NCBI GenBank assembly: GCA_963715655.1
Contig: OY970262.1
Span: 1,550,001-1,614,000 of the forward strand
Reading direction: 5' to 3'
Source: JANQPD01 sp963715655
Lineage (GTDB): Bacteria > Bacteroidota > Bacteroidia > Flavobacteriales > Schleiferiaceae
DNA: 64,000 nt
The stretch's first letter is position 1, and the number at the start of each line of letters is the position of its first letter. Made by a program: the position numbers and the translations under genes. A model generated the notes under the pieces. That model was not told where the DNA came from and searched no databases. It saw only the letters and a list, made by a program, of their open reading frames with translations. This document shows, piece after piece, positions 43,579 through 53,112 of this stretch.

Positions 43579-44733
43579 CTAGTTCTCCTGAATACTGTTT
43601 ACAACAAATATTGAACCATTAGCACTTGTAGTTGAGTTACCACCTAATAGAATAGTATTTCCATCGCTATCAGTTAAAACTAAACCACCATTAGAATTGC
43701 TTGTTACATTAAATACTACACCAGCTTCGGTAGTAATAGTTCCTGCACTCGTCATATCGTCTGCATCAAAATCACCATCAATAATTAAAGTATTTACTAA
43801 TTCTGCTTTATCATCAGATTCCATTTCGTTAAAAATGCTAGTTAAAGACATACCTTGTAATTTTAAGATAGAAGATAAAGTTACGTTAGCAATTAAATCA
43901 TCTAACGTATTTACACCTAATTCTGTAAATAAACTAGCTTGTGCATTAGCATCTAATAAATTTTCAAAATCATCTCTATCAAATACATCTCTCAATCTAA
44001 TGCTCAATAGCGTTTCAATTTGAGAATCATTCATCACTAACACAGTATTATCATTATCTCTGTCATCCAACATAGTTTTTACACTAGCATCAGCTTCAGC
44101 CACTAAGCTTAAAAATAAAGCATTATCGCTTTCACCTTCCTCTACATTTTCAAAGTTGGTTTGAGACATTAGTACTGCACCAATTTCAATTACGCTACCG
44201 TTAGTTGCTGCAAAACTTGAACTTCCAACGTTAGAAGCACCATTGTCATCACCACCATTTAGTTTAATACTTGAACTAGAAGTAGTTTCAATTAAAAGGT
44301 CTAGTTTGTTATCACCATCCTCATTATCTGCATTGGTTTTTACAAAACCATCATTAAAAGCGCTTAAATTAAAATTGCCGTTAATAGCATGGTATAAAAT
44401 TAAATCGGAAAATTCATCTTCTCCCATTTTGCTTTCTAATTCCGACATGCTAGAAACATTGAATTCAGCAAACAACTGGTTAAAAGCATCATTGTTAGCA
44501 GCAAAAAGCGTAATATTTGCGCTGCTGTTGCTAAAGAAAGATTGGTTGTTTGATTCCTCAATTGCTTCATTCATTAAGCTAAATTGAGATTCTGATTCAA
44601 TAACACCTTTTACCGTAGTATTTTTGGTGTTTACATTTGGTTCTTCCGTTTTTGATTCTTCACTACATGAAGTAGTAAAAAGTAGTCCGCCTAGTAAAAA
44701 AGCGCTAGCTACTGTTTTTGTCATCCGTTTCAT
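43579..44733 (-). CDS. Fasciclin (FAS1)-domain lipoprotein
   Basis: This 384-residue lipoprotein (lipobox LLFTTSC, cysteine about 23) has two FAS1 domains, about 40-190 and 195-380. The H1 block is clear in the first (ANITLFAANNDAFNQLF) and in the second (NTVLVMNDSQIETLL). FILYHAINGN-like and TNGSVIEIGAVL segments mark the later FAS1 strands. It is likely a surface adhesion protein. It is acidic and serine/asparagine-rich. Confidence 0.88.
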   Translation of the reverse strand: MKRMTKTVASAFLLGGLLFTTSCSEESKTEEPNVNTKNTTVKGVIESESQFSLMNEAIEESNNQSFFSNSSANITLFAANNDAFNQLFAEFNVSSMSELESKMGEDEFSDLILYHAINGNFNLSAFNDGFVKTNADNEDGDNKLDLLIETTSSSSIKLNGGDDNGASNVGSSSFAATNGSVIEIGAVLMSQTNFENVEEGESDNALFLSLVAEADASVKTMLDDRDNDNTVLVMNDSQIETLLSIRLRDVFDRDDFENLLDANAQASLFTELGVNTLDDLIANVTLSSILKLQGMSLTSIFNEMESDDKAELVNTLIIDGDFDADDMTSAGTITTEAGVVFNVTSNSNGGLVLTDSDGNTILLGGNSTTSANGSIFVVNSIQEN

Positions 44734-44891
44734 AATAATATATTTAGTGTTATGGAATTAGATACGTTAATATTACAAGAAAAGTTTGGTTTTTCTTACA
44801 AATTTTAAGTAAGTAATTGAATTTCAGTCAAATTATTTTATTTAAATATCAAATTTCATATTAAATATTATCATAATAATTTTGGGAAATT

Positions 44892-45848
44892 ATGTTAGAA
44901 GCAAAAGATATTAGCTTTAAATACCCGTTTAAAACAGTTTTAAAAAACGTAAACATACGTGTACAGAAAAATAAAGTTTTGGGCATTGTTGGCAGCAGTG
45001 GTTCTGGTAAAACTACGCTGCTTAAAATTTTAGCCGGTTTGTTGCAACCTACGGAAGGATTAGTTTTATTGAATAAAGAAAAAATTTTGGGGCCAAACGA
45101 AGTGTTAGTGGCGGGCAGTGATAACATAAAATTGGTTGCACAAGATTTCGGTTTAAGGCAATTTGTAAAAGCTGGTAGTAGTTTGAATGAGCAAGGTAGC
45201 GGTAAAGTGGATAGGCAAGCAAAACGTTTAAAACAAAAATTACGTTTGGATTTAGATAACAACCAGCAAACACACGAAATTTCTGGAGGACAAAAACAGC
45301 GATTGGCGCTTGGTCAAGCTATTTATCAAAAACCGGCAGTGCTGCTCTTAGATGAACCATTTTCAAATTTAGATTATTCTTTAAAGCAAACCATGAAGAA
45401 TTTATTACTAGAAACATGGAAATCAGATTATATGGTTCTTGTTGCGCATGATCCATCAGACATATTAGAAATGTGTGATGAACTTTTAGTTTTGAAGGAT
45501 GGTAGCGTAACACAATTTGGAGAAACTAATGCGGTTTTTAATAACCCGAAGAGCAAGTATGCAGCTGAATTATTAGGGAAAATAAATAGTATTCCAAATA
45601 AGTTAGCGCTTAAACTTAATTTACCCTTGAACAAACCAAAAGTCAAAAATCAACTTATTAGACCAAACCATTTAGGTATTACCGAAAATGGCTTTGCGTT
45701 TACCGTATTAAAATGTTGTTTTAATGGAAAATGCTTTGAAATTGAAGCTATAAGTGAGCAGGAGCAAGTAAAAATCGTTCTATATAGTCAGAAAAGCTAC
45801 TCCTTTGGTGAGGAGATACATGTTAGTGGCGATGCTATGAATGATTAA
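44892..45848 (+). CDS. ABC transporter ATP-binding protein
   Basis: This 318-residue ATPase has Walker A GSSGSGKTT (about 34-42), signature SGGQKQRLALG (about 130-140), Walker B VLLLDEPFSNLD (about 151-162) and H-loop VAHDPSD. The C-terminal 100 residues (IRPNHLGITENGF...) look like the TOBE regulatory domain of importer ATPases (iron, molybdate, spermidine type). No permease or binding protein is adjacent, so the substrate is unknown. It overlaps the convergent Uma2 gene by 14 bp. Confidence 0.9.
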   Translation: MLEAKDISFKYPFKTVLKNVNIRVQKNKVLGIVGSSGSGKTTLLKILAGLLQPTEGLVLLNKEKILGPNEVLVAGSDNIKLVAQDFGLRQFVKAGSSLNEQGSGKVDRQAKRLKQKLRLDLDNNQQTHEISGGQKQRLALGQAIYQKPAVLLLDEPFSNLDYSLKQTMKNLLLETWKSDYMVLVAHDPSDILEMCDELLVLKDGSVTQFGETNAVFNNPKSKYAAELLGKINSIPNKLALKLNLPLNKPKVKNQLIRPNHLGITENGFAFTVLKCCFNGKCFEIEAISEQEQVKIVLYSQKSYSFGEEIHVSGDAMND

Positions 45849-46455
45849 ATACGTCTTCCAACTCAATGTTCAAATCAGGGAAAAGCTGTGGCGAAACGGT
45901 AGAACCAACGGTAAGCACTTGCTTCGTTTCATATTTTCCATTTTCGTTCAAAAGATTTACAATAATTAACTCTTCTTGAGGACTTACAATCCAATATTCT
46001 TGAACCCCAAATTCTTCGTACAGGTCTTTTTTATGGGTCAAATCTTTTTTACGTGTGCTTGTGGAGAGTATTTCAATCACAAAATCGGGCGCACCTACAC
46101 AGCCAAATTCCTTAATTTTAGAGATGTCGCAGATTACACACAAATCTGGCTGCACAATATTGCTAGTGGTCTTATAATCTTTTGGTGTGTTAGTTAAATA
46201 AACATCAAAAGGAGCAACAAATAATTTACAATTTGTTCTTCGCACCCTATTTCCAATCTCAACCGTAAAAAATGTGCTAATTTCTTGATGCCAAGAAGTA
46301 GGCGCAGGTGACATCTTGAAAATTTTACCCTTAATGAGTTCCACCATACCTTCAAATTGCCACTGCAAATAATCTTTGGCGGTGTATGTACCGTTCATAT
46401 CTGGTTCATGCACTATACTCGGGTTTTCTTCTTGGTCTTGTTGCGAATAACTCAT
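45835..46455 (-). CDS. Uma2-family (DUF820) putative nuclease, copy 1
   Basis: This 206-residue PD-(D/E)XK-superfamily protein has YLQWQFEGMVELIKGKIFKM (conserved E), VQPDLCVI (active-site D) and VGAPDFVIEILSTST (the E of E-x-L). Whether it cuts DNA is not established. It is one of two tandem copies; the second, upstream, is frameshifted. The gap between the copies is 2 bp, consistent with a recent duplication. Confidence 0.88.
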   Translation of the reverse strand: MSYSQQDQEENPSIVHEPDMNGTYTAKDYLQWQFEGMVELIKGKIFKMSPAPTSWHQEISTFFTVEIGNRVRRTNCKLFVAPFDVYLTNTPKDYKTTSNIVQPDLCVICDISKIKEFGCVGAPDFVIEILSTSTRKKDLTHKKDLYEEFGVQEYWIVSPQEELIIVNLLNENGKYETKQVLTVGSTVSPQLFPDLNIELEDVFNHS

Positions 46456-46457
46456 AG

Positions 46458-47077
46458 TTATGTAGGTTTAAAAACTTCGTCTAACTCAATTTTTAAATCA
46501 GAGAAAAGCTGTGGCGAAACGATAGAACCAACGGTTAGCACCTGCTTGGTTTCATATTTTCCATTTTCGTTAAAAGATTTACAATAATTAACTCTTCTTG
46601 AGGACTTACAATCCAATATTCTTGAACCCCAAATTCTTCGTACAGGTCTTTTTTATGGGTCAAATCTTTTTTACGTGTGCTTTTAGAAAGTATTTCAATT
46701 ATAAAATCAGGTGCACCTACGCAGCCAAATTCCTTAATTTTAGAGATGTCGCAGATTACGCAAAGATCAGGTTGCACAATATTGTTAGTGGTTTTATAAT
46801 TTTTTGGTGTGTGCGTAAGATATACATCAAAGGGAGCAGCGAACAGTTTGCAAGACTTATCATTTAAATGTTGCCATAATGTACCTGTTAAGAACATACT
46901 AATGGATTGATGCCAGGAAGTAGGAGCGGGTGACATTTTAAAAATCTTACCTTTTATAAGCTCCACCATTCCTTCAAATTGCCACTGCAAATAATCTTTG
47001 GCGGTGTATGTACCGTTCATATCTGGTTCATGCACCATACTCGGGTTTTCTTCTTGATCTCGCTGTGAGTAGCTCAT
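46458..47077 (-). pseudogene. Frameshifted Uma2-family copy 2
   Basis: This copy is near identical to copy 1 for the first ~168 residues and then reads out of frame (TKMENMKPSRC) to a premature stop at 46535. The cause is one missing base in ATTTTCGTTAAAAGATT (46566-46582) where copy 1 has ATTTTCGTTCAAAAGATT. Restoring it gives a C-terminus homologous to copy 1, ending at 46458. Conserved acids of the core are before the frameshift, so a shortened protein could be partly folded. Confidence 0.75.
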
Positions 47078-47153
47078 GGATATAGGTTTAACGTAAGAAA
47101 CAGACTAATCAATCTTTGTAAAAGTACAAAACTTAAAAAAGGAATGTGCAAAA

Positions 47154-47187
47154 AAAAGTCCTGTAACATTTCTGTTACAGGACTTTT
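47154..47187 (-). terminator. Strong terminator after rplT
   Basis: A perfect 15-bp stem (AAAAGTCCTGTAACA / TGTTACAGGACTTTT) has a 4-nt loop. Read on the minus strand it ends in a T run and closes the thrS-infC-rpmI-rplT cluster. Confidence 0.92.
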
Positions 47188-47217
47188 CAATAAGTAGTAA
47201 GTAATTTTTCCTAGCGG

Positions 47218-47562
47218 TTATTTTACTTGATTTACAACTGCTTTAAAAGCATCCGGGTGGTTCATAGCTAAATCAGCCAAAACTTTACGGTTAAGCTCTA
47301 TGTTGTTAGTTTTCATTTTACCCATAAAAGCCGAGTAAGACATACCATGCTCACGAGCTCCAGCATTAATACGCTGAATCCAAAGTGAACGGAAATTTCT
47401 CTTTTTGGTTTTACGATCGCGGTACATATACAACATGCCTTTTTCAACGGCATTTTTTGCAACTGTCCATACGTTCTTTCTACGGCCAAAGTATCCTTTG
47501 GCCTGTTTCATAATCTTTTTTCTACGAGCCCTTGAGGCTACTGAATTTACTGATCTTGGCAT
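47218..47562 (-). CDS. rplT: 50S ribosomal protein L20
   Basis: This is ribosomal protein L20 (114 residues): basic N-terminus with RSVNSVASRARRKKIMKQAKG, YFGRR and RDRKTKKRNFRSLWIQRINA. It helps assemble the 50S subunit and, in many bacteria, represses its own operon. It is the last gene in thrS-infC-rpmI-rplT. Confidence 0.98.
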   Translation of the reverse strand: MPRSVNSVASRARRKKIMKQAKGYFGRRKNVWTVAKNAVEKGMLYMYRDRKTKKRNFRSLWIQRINAGAREHGMSYSAFMGKMKTNNIELNRKVLADLAMNHPDAFKAVVNQVK

Positions 47563-47667
47563 ATTTTATAATTTTTTTGTGCAAGGCGGTTCAAAATTTT
47601 TAAACACTTTTTAGCACTAACACAGGGTTTAACTATTAACTCTAAATTTTTGTATTAATACAACAAC

Positions 47668-47862
47668 TTAAATTACAAGTTGCTTCTTAATGCTTCCTTC
47701 ATCTGCTTTGTCAACTAAGCCGATGTGCGTTAAGTTACGCTTTTGTTTAGTGCCTTTCTTGGTAAGAATATGGCTCTTAAAAGCGTGCTTTCTTTTAATT
47801 TTTCCGGTACCCGTAAGCTTAAATCGCTTTTTGGCACTAGATTTTGTTTTCATTTTTGGCAT
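47668..47862 (-). CDS. rpmI: 50S ribosomal protein L35
   Basis: This is ribosomal protein L35 (64 residues): MPKMKTKSSAKKRFKLTGTG start, KRKHAFKSHILTKK and the ending NLTHIGLVDKAD. It is a small basic protein of the 50S subunit, between infC and rplT. Confidence 0.97.
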   Translation of the reverse strand: MPKMKTKSSAKKRFKLTGTGKIKRKHAFKSHILTKKGTKQKRNLTHIGLVDKADEGSIKKQLVI

Positions 47863-47937
47863 TTCTCTCTCTTTTATCTAGGGTTTACTACTTATTATTT
47901 TTTTAGGCTTCCGTTTAACTTCGGTCTTCCAACTAAA

Positions 47938-48504
47938 CTACTTCTTAATAGCTTTTGGCGCCATCATCATAATCATACGCTTGCCTTCCAGCTTTGGTAA
48001 ATTTTCTACTTTACCTACATCTTCTAAATCTGTGGCTAATTTTAACAATAGGATTTCTCCTTTGTCTTTAAAAACAATAGAACGACCTTTAAAGAAAACA
48101 TACGCTTTAAGTTTAGAACCTTCTTTTAAGAAAGCTTCTGCATGTTTGCGCTTAAACTCATAATCGTGATCATCGGTATTAGGACCAAAACGGATTTCTT
48201 TAATAACCGTTTTCTGCGCCTTTTGCGTAATCTCTTTTTGTTTCTTTTTCTGGTCGTACAAGAATTTTTTGTAGTCAATAATTTTAACTACCGGAGGACT
48301 AGCCTTTTCGGTAATAACTACTACATCCAAATCTTGATCTTGGGCTATTCTTCGCACTTCATCAATTGAATAAACACCTTGTTCATCAATATTTTCGCCT
48401 ACAACACGCACTTTTGGAAAACGAATTTTATCGTTTATAATATGTGCATCTTCAACCACGCGCGGTTGATAACCTCTTCCTCTTGAATTAAATCTTTTAG
48501 CCAG
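47938..48504 (-). CDS. infC: Translation initiation factor IF-3, with CTG start
   Basis: IF-3 (about 188 residues) binds the 30S subunit and checks start codons and subunit joining. The core VVEDAHIINDKIRFPKVRV and the C-terminal MMMAPK are canonical. No ATG, GTG or TTG start keeps the conserved N-terminus AKRFNSRGRGYQPR; the frame opens instead at CTG (48502-48504), which gives the expected start. A GTG 15 codons later would truncate it. Rare start codons in infC are a known self-control device in other bacteria (AUU in E. coli), so CTG may serve the same role here. The alternative is a shorter product from GTG at 48459. Confidence 0.93.
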   Translation of the reverse strand: MAKRFNSRGRGYQPRVVEDAHIINDKIRFPKVRVVGENIDEQGVYSIDEVRRIAQDQDLDVVVITEKASPPVVKIIDYKKFLYDQKKKQKEITQKAQKTVIKEIRFGPNTDDHDYEFKRKHAEAFLKEGSKLKAYVFFKGRSIVFKDKGEILLLKLATDLEDVGKVENLPKLEGKRMIMMMAPKAIKK

Positions 48505-48526
48505 TGTACTTTTCTTTAATTAATCT

Positions 48527-50467
48527 TTAACTTTCAAACGGAGCTATTTGCCCCTCTACTTCTTTGTTTACCATAGTAATAAAATCTTCTAAAGGCATAC
48601 TACCTTGATCTCCTTCACCATGTCTGCGCACAGAAACTGTATTATCTGCGGCTTCTTTTTCACCAACTATAAGCATATACGGTATTTTTGAAACTTCCGC
48701 ATCACGGATTTTTCTGCCCGTTTTCTCTGCCCTTTCGTCAACGAGGGCGCGAAGGTCGTTATTTTTAAGGAGATACGAAACTTTTTGTGCATACTCCATA
48801 TATTTATCTGAAATAGGCAGAATTATAATCTGATCAGGCATTAGCCAAATAGGAAAATTACCGGCACAATGCTCTAATAATACCGCTACAAAACGCTCCA
48901 TACTGCCAAAAGGAGCACGGTGAATCATTACTGGGCGGTGCATTTCATTATCGCTACCCTTATATTCTAATTCAAAACGTTCCGGTAAATTATAATCTAC
49001 TTGTATAGTGCCAAGTTGCCAAGAGCGACCAAGCGCATCTTTTACCATAAAGTCTAGCTTGGGGCCATAAAAAGCTGCTTCGCCATATTCTACTTTAAAA
49101 GGAAGCTTTTTTTCTTCCACGGCTTCCATAATTGCACTTTCGGCTTTTTCCCAATTTTCATCAGAACCGATGTATTTGCTTTTCTCTTCTTTGTCGCGTA
49201 AGGAAACTTGGGCGGTAAAATTTTCAAAATCTAAGGTTTTGAAAATGTATAATACCAAGTCAATTACTTTTTTAAATTCATCTTTTAATTGATCGGGCAT
49301 ACAAAATAAATGCGCATCATCCTGTGTAAAACCACGCACACGTGTTAATCCGTGTAGCTCACCACTTTGCTCATATCTATAAACAGTTCCAAACTCCGCA
49401 AAACGAATCGGTAAATCGCGGTAGGAGCGCGGCTCACTTTTGTAAATTTCGCAGTGATGTGGACAGTTCATGGGTTTCAACAAAAACTCCTCACCATCAT
49501 CTGGTGTAGTTATCGGCTGAAAGCTATCCTTACCATATTTTGCGTAATGTCCGCTGGTTACGTACAATTCTTTACTACCAATATGGGGTGTAATTACTTG
49601 CTCGTAGCCCGCTGCTTTTTGTGCCTTTTTCAGGAAGTTTTCTAGTCTCTCGCGCAAAGCGGCACCTTTTGGTAACCAAAGTGGCAAACCGGCACCTACT
49701 TTTTGTGAAAACGTAAATAGGCCTAGTTCTTTACCCAATTTACGGTGATCACGTTTTTTGGCTTCTTCTAATAATTCTAAATATTCAGTAAGCATACTCG
49801 CTTTTGGGAAGCTGATGCCATACACACGCGTAAGTTGGGGATTATGCTCATTTCCGCGCCAATAGGCTCCGGCAACGCTCATAATTTTTGCGGCTTTTAT
49901 AAAACCGGTGTTTGGTATATGGCCTCCACGGCATAAATCTGTAAAATCTGCGTGGTCGCAAAAGGTGATTTCACCATCGGTTAAGTTCTCAATCAATTCC
50001 GTTTTAAAGGGATTATCCGTGTACATCGCTAATGCATCGGCTTTACTCACTGGGTGTAATGTAAACTCATGCTTTTCGCGTGCGTTTTCCAACATCTTCT
50101 TTTCAATTTTGGTAAATTCGCTTTCGCTGAGATTTTCATCGCCAAAATCAACATCATAATAAAAACCGTTTTCTATAGCGGGCCCAATGGTAAGCTTGGC
50201 ATCAGGATAAAATTGCAAAATGGTTTGTGCCAAAAGGTGCGCGCTAGAATGCCAAAAAGCATTTTTACCTTCTAAAGTATCCCACGTATATAATACCAAA
50301 TTGCCATCTTCTTTAAGCGGATCCATCACTTCCACCGTTTTTCCGTTATGACTGGCTGATAATACATTACGTGCCAAGCCACTACTAATACTCATGGCTA
50401 CATCAAAAGCACTTGAGCCATCTTCCATTTGTTTTACGCTGCCATCAGGCAAAGTAATATTGAGCAT
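48527..50467 (-). CDS. thrS: Threonyl-tRNA synthetase
   Basis: ThrRS (646 residues) has a TGS domain (about 1-62: NITLPDGSVKQM), an editing domain with HWSSAHLLA and CRGGHIPNTG, and the class II catalytic core with PMNCPHHCEIYKSEPRSYRD and RAPFGSMER. It is the first gene of the thrS-infC-rpmI-rplT cluster. ATG at 50467 is chosen because it gives the usual MLNITLPDG start; an upstream in-frame ATG at 50584 would run through the promoter. Confidence 0.97.
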   Translation of the reverse strand: MLNITLPDGSVKQMEDGSSAFDVAMSISSGLARNVLSASHNGKTVEVMDPLKEDGNLVLYTWDTLEGKNAFWHSSAHLLAQTILQFYPDAKLTIGPAIENGFYYDVDFGDENLSESEFTKIEKKMLENAREKHEFTLHPVSKADALAMYTDNPFKTELIENLTDGEITFCDHADFTDLCRGGHIPNTGFIKAAKIMSVAGAYWRGNEHNPQLTRVYGISFPKASMLTEYLELLEEAKKRDHRKLGKELGLFTFSQKVGAGLPLWLPKGAALRERLENFLKKAQKAAGYEQVITPHIGSKELYVTSGHYAKYGKDSFQPITTPDDGEEFLLKPMNCPHHCEIYKSEPRSYRDLPIRFAEFGTVYRYEQSGELHGLTRVRGFTQDDAHLFCMPDQLKDEFKKVIDLVLYIFKTLDFENFTAQVSLRDKEEKSKYIGSDENWEKAESAIMEAVEEKKLPFKVEYGEAAFYGPKLDFMVKDALGRSWQLGTIQVDYNLPERFELEYKGSDNEMHRPVMIHRAPFGSMERFVAVLLEHCAGNFPIWLMPDQIIILPISDKYMEYAQKVSYLLKNNDLRALVDERAEKTGRKIRDAEVSKIPYMLIVGEKEAADNTVSVRRHGEGDQGSMPLEDFITMVNKEVEGQIAPFES

Positions 50468-50487
50468 ACCAAAATTTTTTAGGATTG

Positions 50488-50495
50488 CAAAGATA
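50488..50495 (-). promoter_or_regulatory. thrS -7 promoter element (TATCTTTG)
   Basis: On the minus strand TATCTTTG fits TAnnTTTG and ends 20 nt before the thrS ATG. A TTG lies 14 nt upstream, closer than the usual spacing. Confidence 0.5.
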
Positions 50496-50667
50496 GAAAA
50501 GGCGGAGGGCAATAAGTATAAGATTTTACAGCAAATCGATTGAGGAGTTTTACTTTTGATATCAATAATAGATTGAAGCGCCATTTAAGAGTTTCTTTAA
50601 ATGGAATTTTTGTGGTGATTGAGTATTTTTCAAATAACTGTCCTCATTATTATAAACGGAGATTATT

Positions 50668-50913
50668 ATGTGGAAATATATTTGTGTTTTTAGTTTTTTA
50701 GGAGCATCGCTGCTAATAGTATCTCGATACTCTGGAAGCACTTTATTTTACTTAGGTGGTTATCTTTTTCTGCTTTCCTATCTCATTGTAACGATAGGAG
50801 TTATTACTAGTGGCAAAAAGAATGGGTGGAGCTTTTCTAAAAACTTCAAAATGGTTTTACTTTCGTTTATAAACATGACGCTAATCTACATTACTTATGT
50901 TTGGTTGTCATGA
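50668..50913 (+). CDS. Small three-helix membrane protein
   Basis: This 81-residue protein has three hydrophobic segments (about 4-20, 26-48 and 60-79). No family is recognised. It is divergent from thrS and is followed 18 bp later by a lipoprotein gene. Confidence 0.65.
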   Translation: MWKYICVFSFLGASLLIVSRYSGSTLFYLGGYLFLLSYLIVTIGVITSGKKNGWSFSKNFKMVLLSFINMTLIYITYVWLS

Positions 50914-50931
50914 AATTTTGAAATTACACTT

Positions 50932-51693
50932 ATGAAATTCTACGTGTTGATTCTTTTCGTTGGATTTTTTGCCACAAGCTGCAAACAGGATAAAAGCTGT
51001 AAGCAGGATGAGCCTGTAGCTTTAGAAGCAATTTTGGTTGAGTATTTAGAGGACATTCCTTACTTAATGAATGCTTTAAATATAGATTCAGTTCTTATGG
51101 TTGAAAGTAGGAGTGAAGAAGATATAGAATTGGATACAATTGGGTACTATATAAGACCTTACCAGAACTCAGTTGAATTCACTTATGATACTAAAGAATA
51201 TAAAGGCTATCGAGGGTATGAATACGATAACTTGGGGCTTCCTTGTTTCTTACAAACTAAATCAAGCATAAGTTTTAAAGAAGATGTTTTCTGGGTTTTT
51301 GAAGAAGAAAGGATTTTACGGATAGTAAAAAATGTTAAATACGAGCGTCCAGATACAAGCTTTTTCAATTTTAGCCGTGGCAGGCTTATTAATAAACTCG
51401 AAAAGCGAGGAGATATAGTATGGAGTAAAACTGATTATACTTATAATAAAAAAGCTCAAATAATAAAAGCAGAGGAAAACATGATTTATGATCTCAACCA
51501 TCATTACCACACTATCACTACTAAATTTAATCGGATAGGTTCTAACGTGGTTGAAATCAATAAGAGCATTGATTTAGATCATGAAACAATCATCAATTTT
51601 AATAAAGATGGGTTTCCTACAAGAAAGCGTTATGTGAAATTAAACGGTTTAAAAAAGGATACAAACACATTTAGTTATTACATTATAAATTGA
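50932..51693 (+). CDS. Lipoprotein of unknown function
   Basis: This 253-residue lipoprotein has a lipobox (FFATSC, cysteine about 17) followed by KQDKSCKQDE. The mature domain has recurring short motifs such as YEYDNLGLP, YTYNKKAQI and INFNKDGFP that resemble a repeated YD-like beta-hairpin. The function is unknown. It starts the strand that carries the menaquinone genes, ending 7 bp before the first. Confidence 0.7.
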   Translation: MKFYVLILFVGFFATSCKQDKSCKQDEPVALEAILVEYLEDIPYLMNALNIDSVLMVESRSEEDIELDTIGYYIRPYQNSVEFTYDTKEYKGYRGYEYDNLGLPCFLQTKSSISFKEDVFWVFEEERILRIVKNVKYERPDTSFFNFSRGRLINKLEKRGDIVWSKTDYTYNKKAQIIKAEENMIYDLNHHYHTITTKFNRIGSNVVEINKSIDLDHETIINFNKDGFPTRKRYVKLNGLKKDTNTFSYYIIN

Positions 51694-51700
51694 AAACAAC

Positions 51701-52126
51701 ATGACCAAACAACAAATCCTTTCCGCCTTTAACGCCACTCTTAAAAACACCCTAATGGAAACATTAGAAATGGAATATATAGATGTGGACGTAGAAAAAG
51801 GGATGCTGCAAGTGCGGATGCCCGTTACACCTAAAGTGCATCAACCTATGGGTTTGTTGCACGGTGGCGCTACAGCAGCGGTAGCCGAAACGGTGGGCAG
51901 TGCCGCAAGCGCTATCTTCGCACCCCCCGAAGAGTTTGCTATTGTTGGTTTGCAACTAACGTGCAACCATATAAAAAGCAAACGTGAAGGCTATATTTTG
52001 GGCACAGCCAACATTCAGCATAAAGGGCGCAGCACACACCTATGGGAAATTACCATTACCGATGAAAGCGGACAAGTAATTTCGCATTGCAAGCTTACCA
52101 ACATGATAATGCCGCTAAAAAAATAA
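51701..52126 (+). CDS. menI: Hotdog-fold thioesterase, likely 1,4-dihydroxy-2-naphthoyl-CoA hydrolase
   Basis: This 141-residue hotdog thioesterase of the PaaI/MenI type has the catalytic-loop motif HQPMGLLHGGATAAVAETVG, whose HGG and downstream glutamate are diagnostic. It lies immediately upstream of menF, separated by no bases, so the DHNA-CoA hydrolase function is likely by context. The general PaaI-type description is the safer fallback. Confidence 0.82.
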   Translation: MTKQQILSAFNATLKNTLMETLEMEYIDVDVEKGMLQVRMPVTPKVHQPMGLLHGGATAAVAETVGSAASAIFAPPEEFAIVGLQLTCNHIKSKREGYILGTANIQHKGRSTHLWEITITDESGQVISHCKLTNMIMPLKK

Positions 52127-53083
52127 ATGGACGCCTATTTTTATATAAGTGAACCAAACAGCATAACTGTAAAGGCTTTTTGTGAAAATGTCAATGGAAC
52201 ATTTCAGTTTTCGGCTTCACCTTTTAATGGTGCAGTTTTTACCACAAAAATGGAAGCCGTTGAAGTAAAACCACCAACCGTTTTTCATTTTCAAAATCAA
52301 GTGCCAAACGCTTCTTCAGAGCAAGAACACCTTGATTTATTGCGACAAACGGTTACCAAAATAAAAGCAAATAATTGGGGTAAAATAGTGGTGGCTAGAG
52401 CCGAGATATATCAACAACCAATAAATGTTTGGGTTTTGTACAAAACCTTGGTTACCAAGTATCCGGAAGCTTGCGTACATCTGTTTAGTAGTCCAAAAAC
52501 AGGTGTGTGGTTAGGTGCTACGCCCGAAGTGCTTTTAAGTGCAAAAAATAATACCGTTAAAACCATGAGCTTGGCGGGCACCAGAAAAAGGGGAGAAGAA
52601 GCCACGTTTACCGCCAAAGAGGAAGAAGAACAGCAGCTGGTTTCGGATTACATTGAAACTATTTTAAGCAAGCAAAAAGGATTAGAAAATCTGACTGTTT
52701 CTGAAAAAGATAGCGCTTATGCCGGTAATTTAGTACATTTTAAAACCAGCTTTGAAGCGAACATAAAAACCGATTTTACCGCAAACAAACTTTTAAGGCA
52801 ATTACATCCGACTCCCGCTGTGGCGGGATTTCCTAAAGAAGAAGCTATTGACTTTATTCTTAAAAATGAAAATTTTGACCGTAGTTTTTATGCGGGCTAT
52901 TTTGGACTAAAAAAAGGTAACGATTTCAACTATTATGTGAACCTTCGCTGTATGCAGGTTTTTGAAAAAAGCTATGCCTTATACGCTGGCGGTGGCATCA
53001 CCAAAGATTCTGATGTTCATTCTGAATGGGAGGAAACGGTGGCTAAAATGAATACCTTAAAATGGGTAATTAACCAACTGTAA
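52127..53083 (+). CDS. menF: Isochorismate synthase
   Basis: This 318-residue chorismate-binding enzyme converts chorismate to isochorismate, the first step of menaquinone synthesis. The C-terminal core has KIVVARAEI, GATPEVLLS, TMSLAGTRKRG (catalytic/Mg2+ region), LHPTPAVAGFPKEEA, GYFGL and YAGGGI with the Mg2+ glutamate. The N-terminal part is shorter than in E. coli MenF (about 430 residues). It starts directly after the hotdog gene. Confidence 0.92.
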   Translation: MDAYFYISEPNSITVKAFCENVNGTFQFSASPFNGAVFTTKMEAVEVKPPTVFHFQNQVPNASSEQEHLDLLRQTVTKIKANNWGKIVVARAEIYQQPINVWVLYKTLVTKYPEACVHLFSSPKTGVWLGATPEVLLSAKNNTVKTMSLAGTRKRGEEATFTAKEEEEQQLVSDYIETILSKQKGLENLTVSEKDSAYAGNLVHFKTSFEANIKTDFTANKLLRQLHPTPAVAGFPKEEAIDFILKNENFDRSFYAGYFGLKKGNDFNYYVNLRCMQVFEKSYALYAGGGITKDSDVHSEWEETVAKMNTLKWVINQL

Positions 53084-53104
53084 ACAACTCTGCATTTTCA
53101 CGCT

Positions 53105-53112
53105 TACTTTTG
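53105..53112 (+). promoter_or_regulatory. -7 element overlapping the annotated menD start
   Basis: TACTTTTG matches the TAnnTTTG consensus. Its last three bases are the TTG that would be the first candidate start codon of menD. If the element is used, translation must begin further downstream. Confidence 0.45.

Noticed and set aside
47405..47881. Frames antisense to rplT and rpmI
   Set aside because: Shadows of very conserved ribosomal genes.
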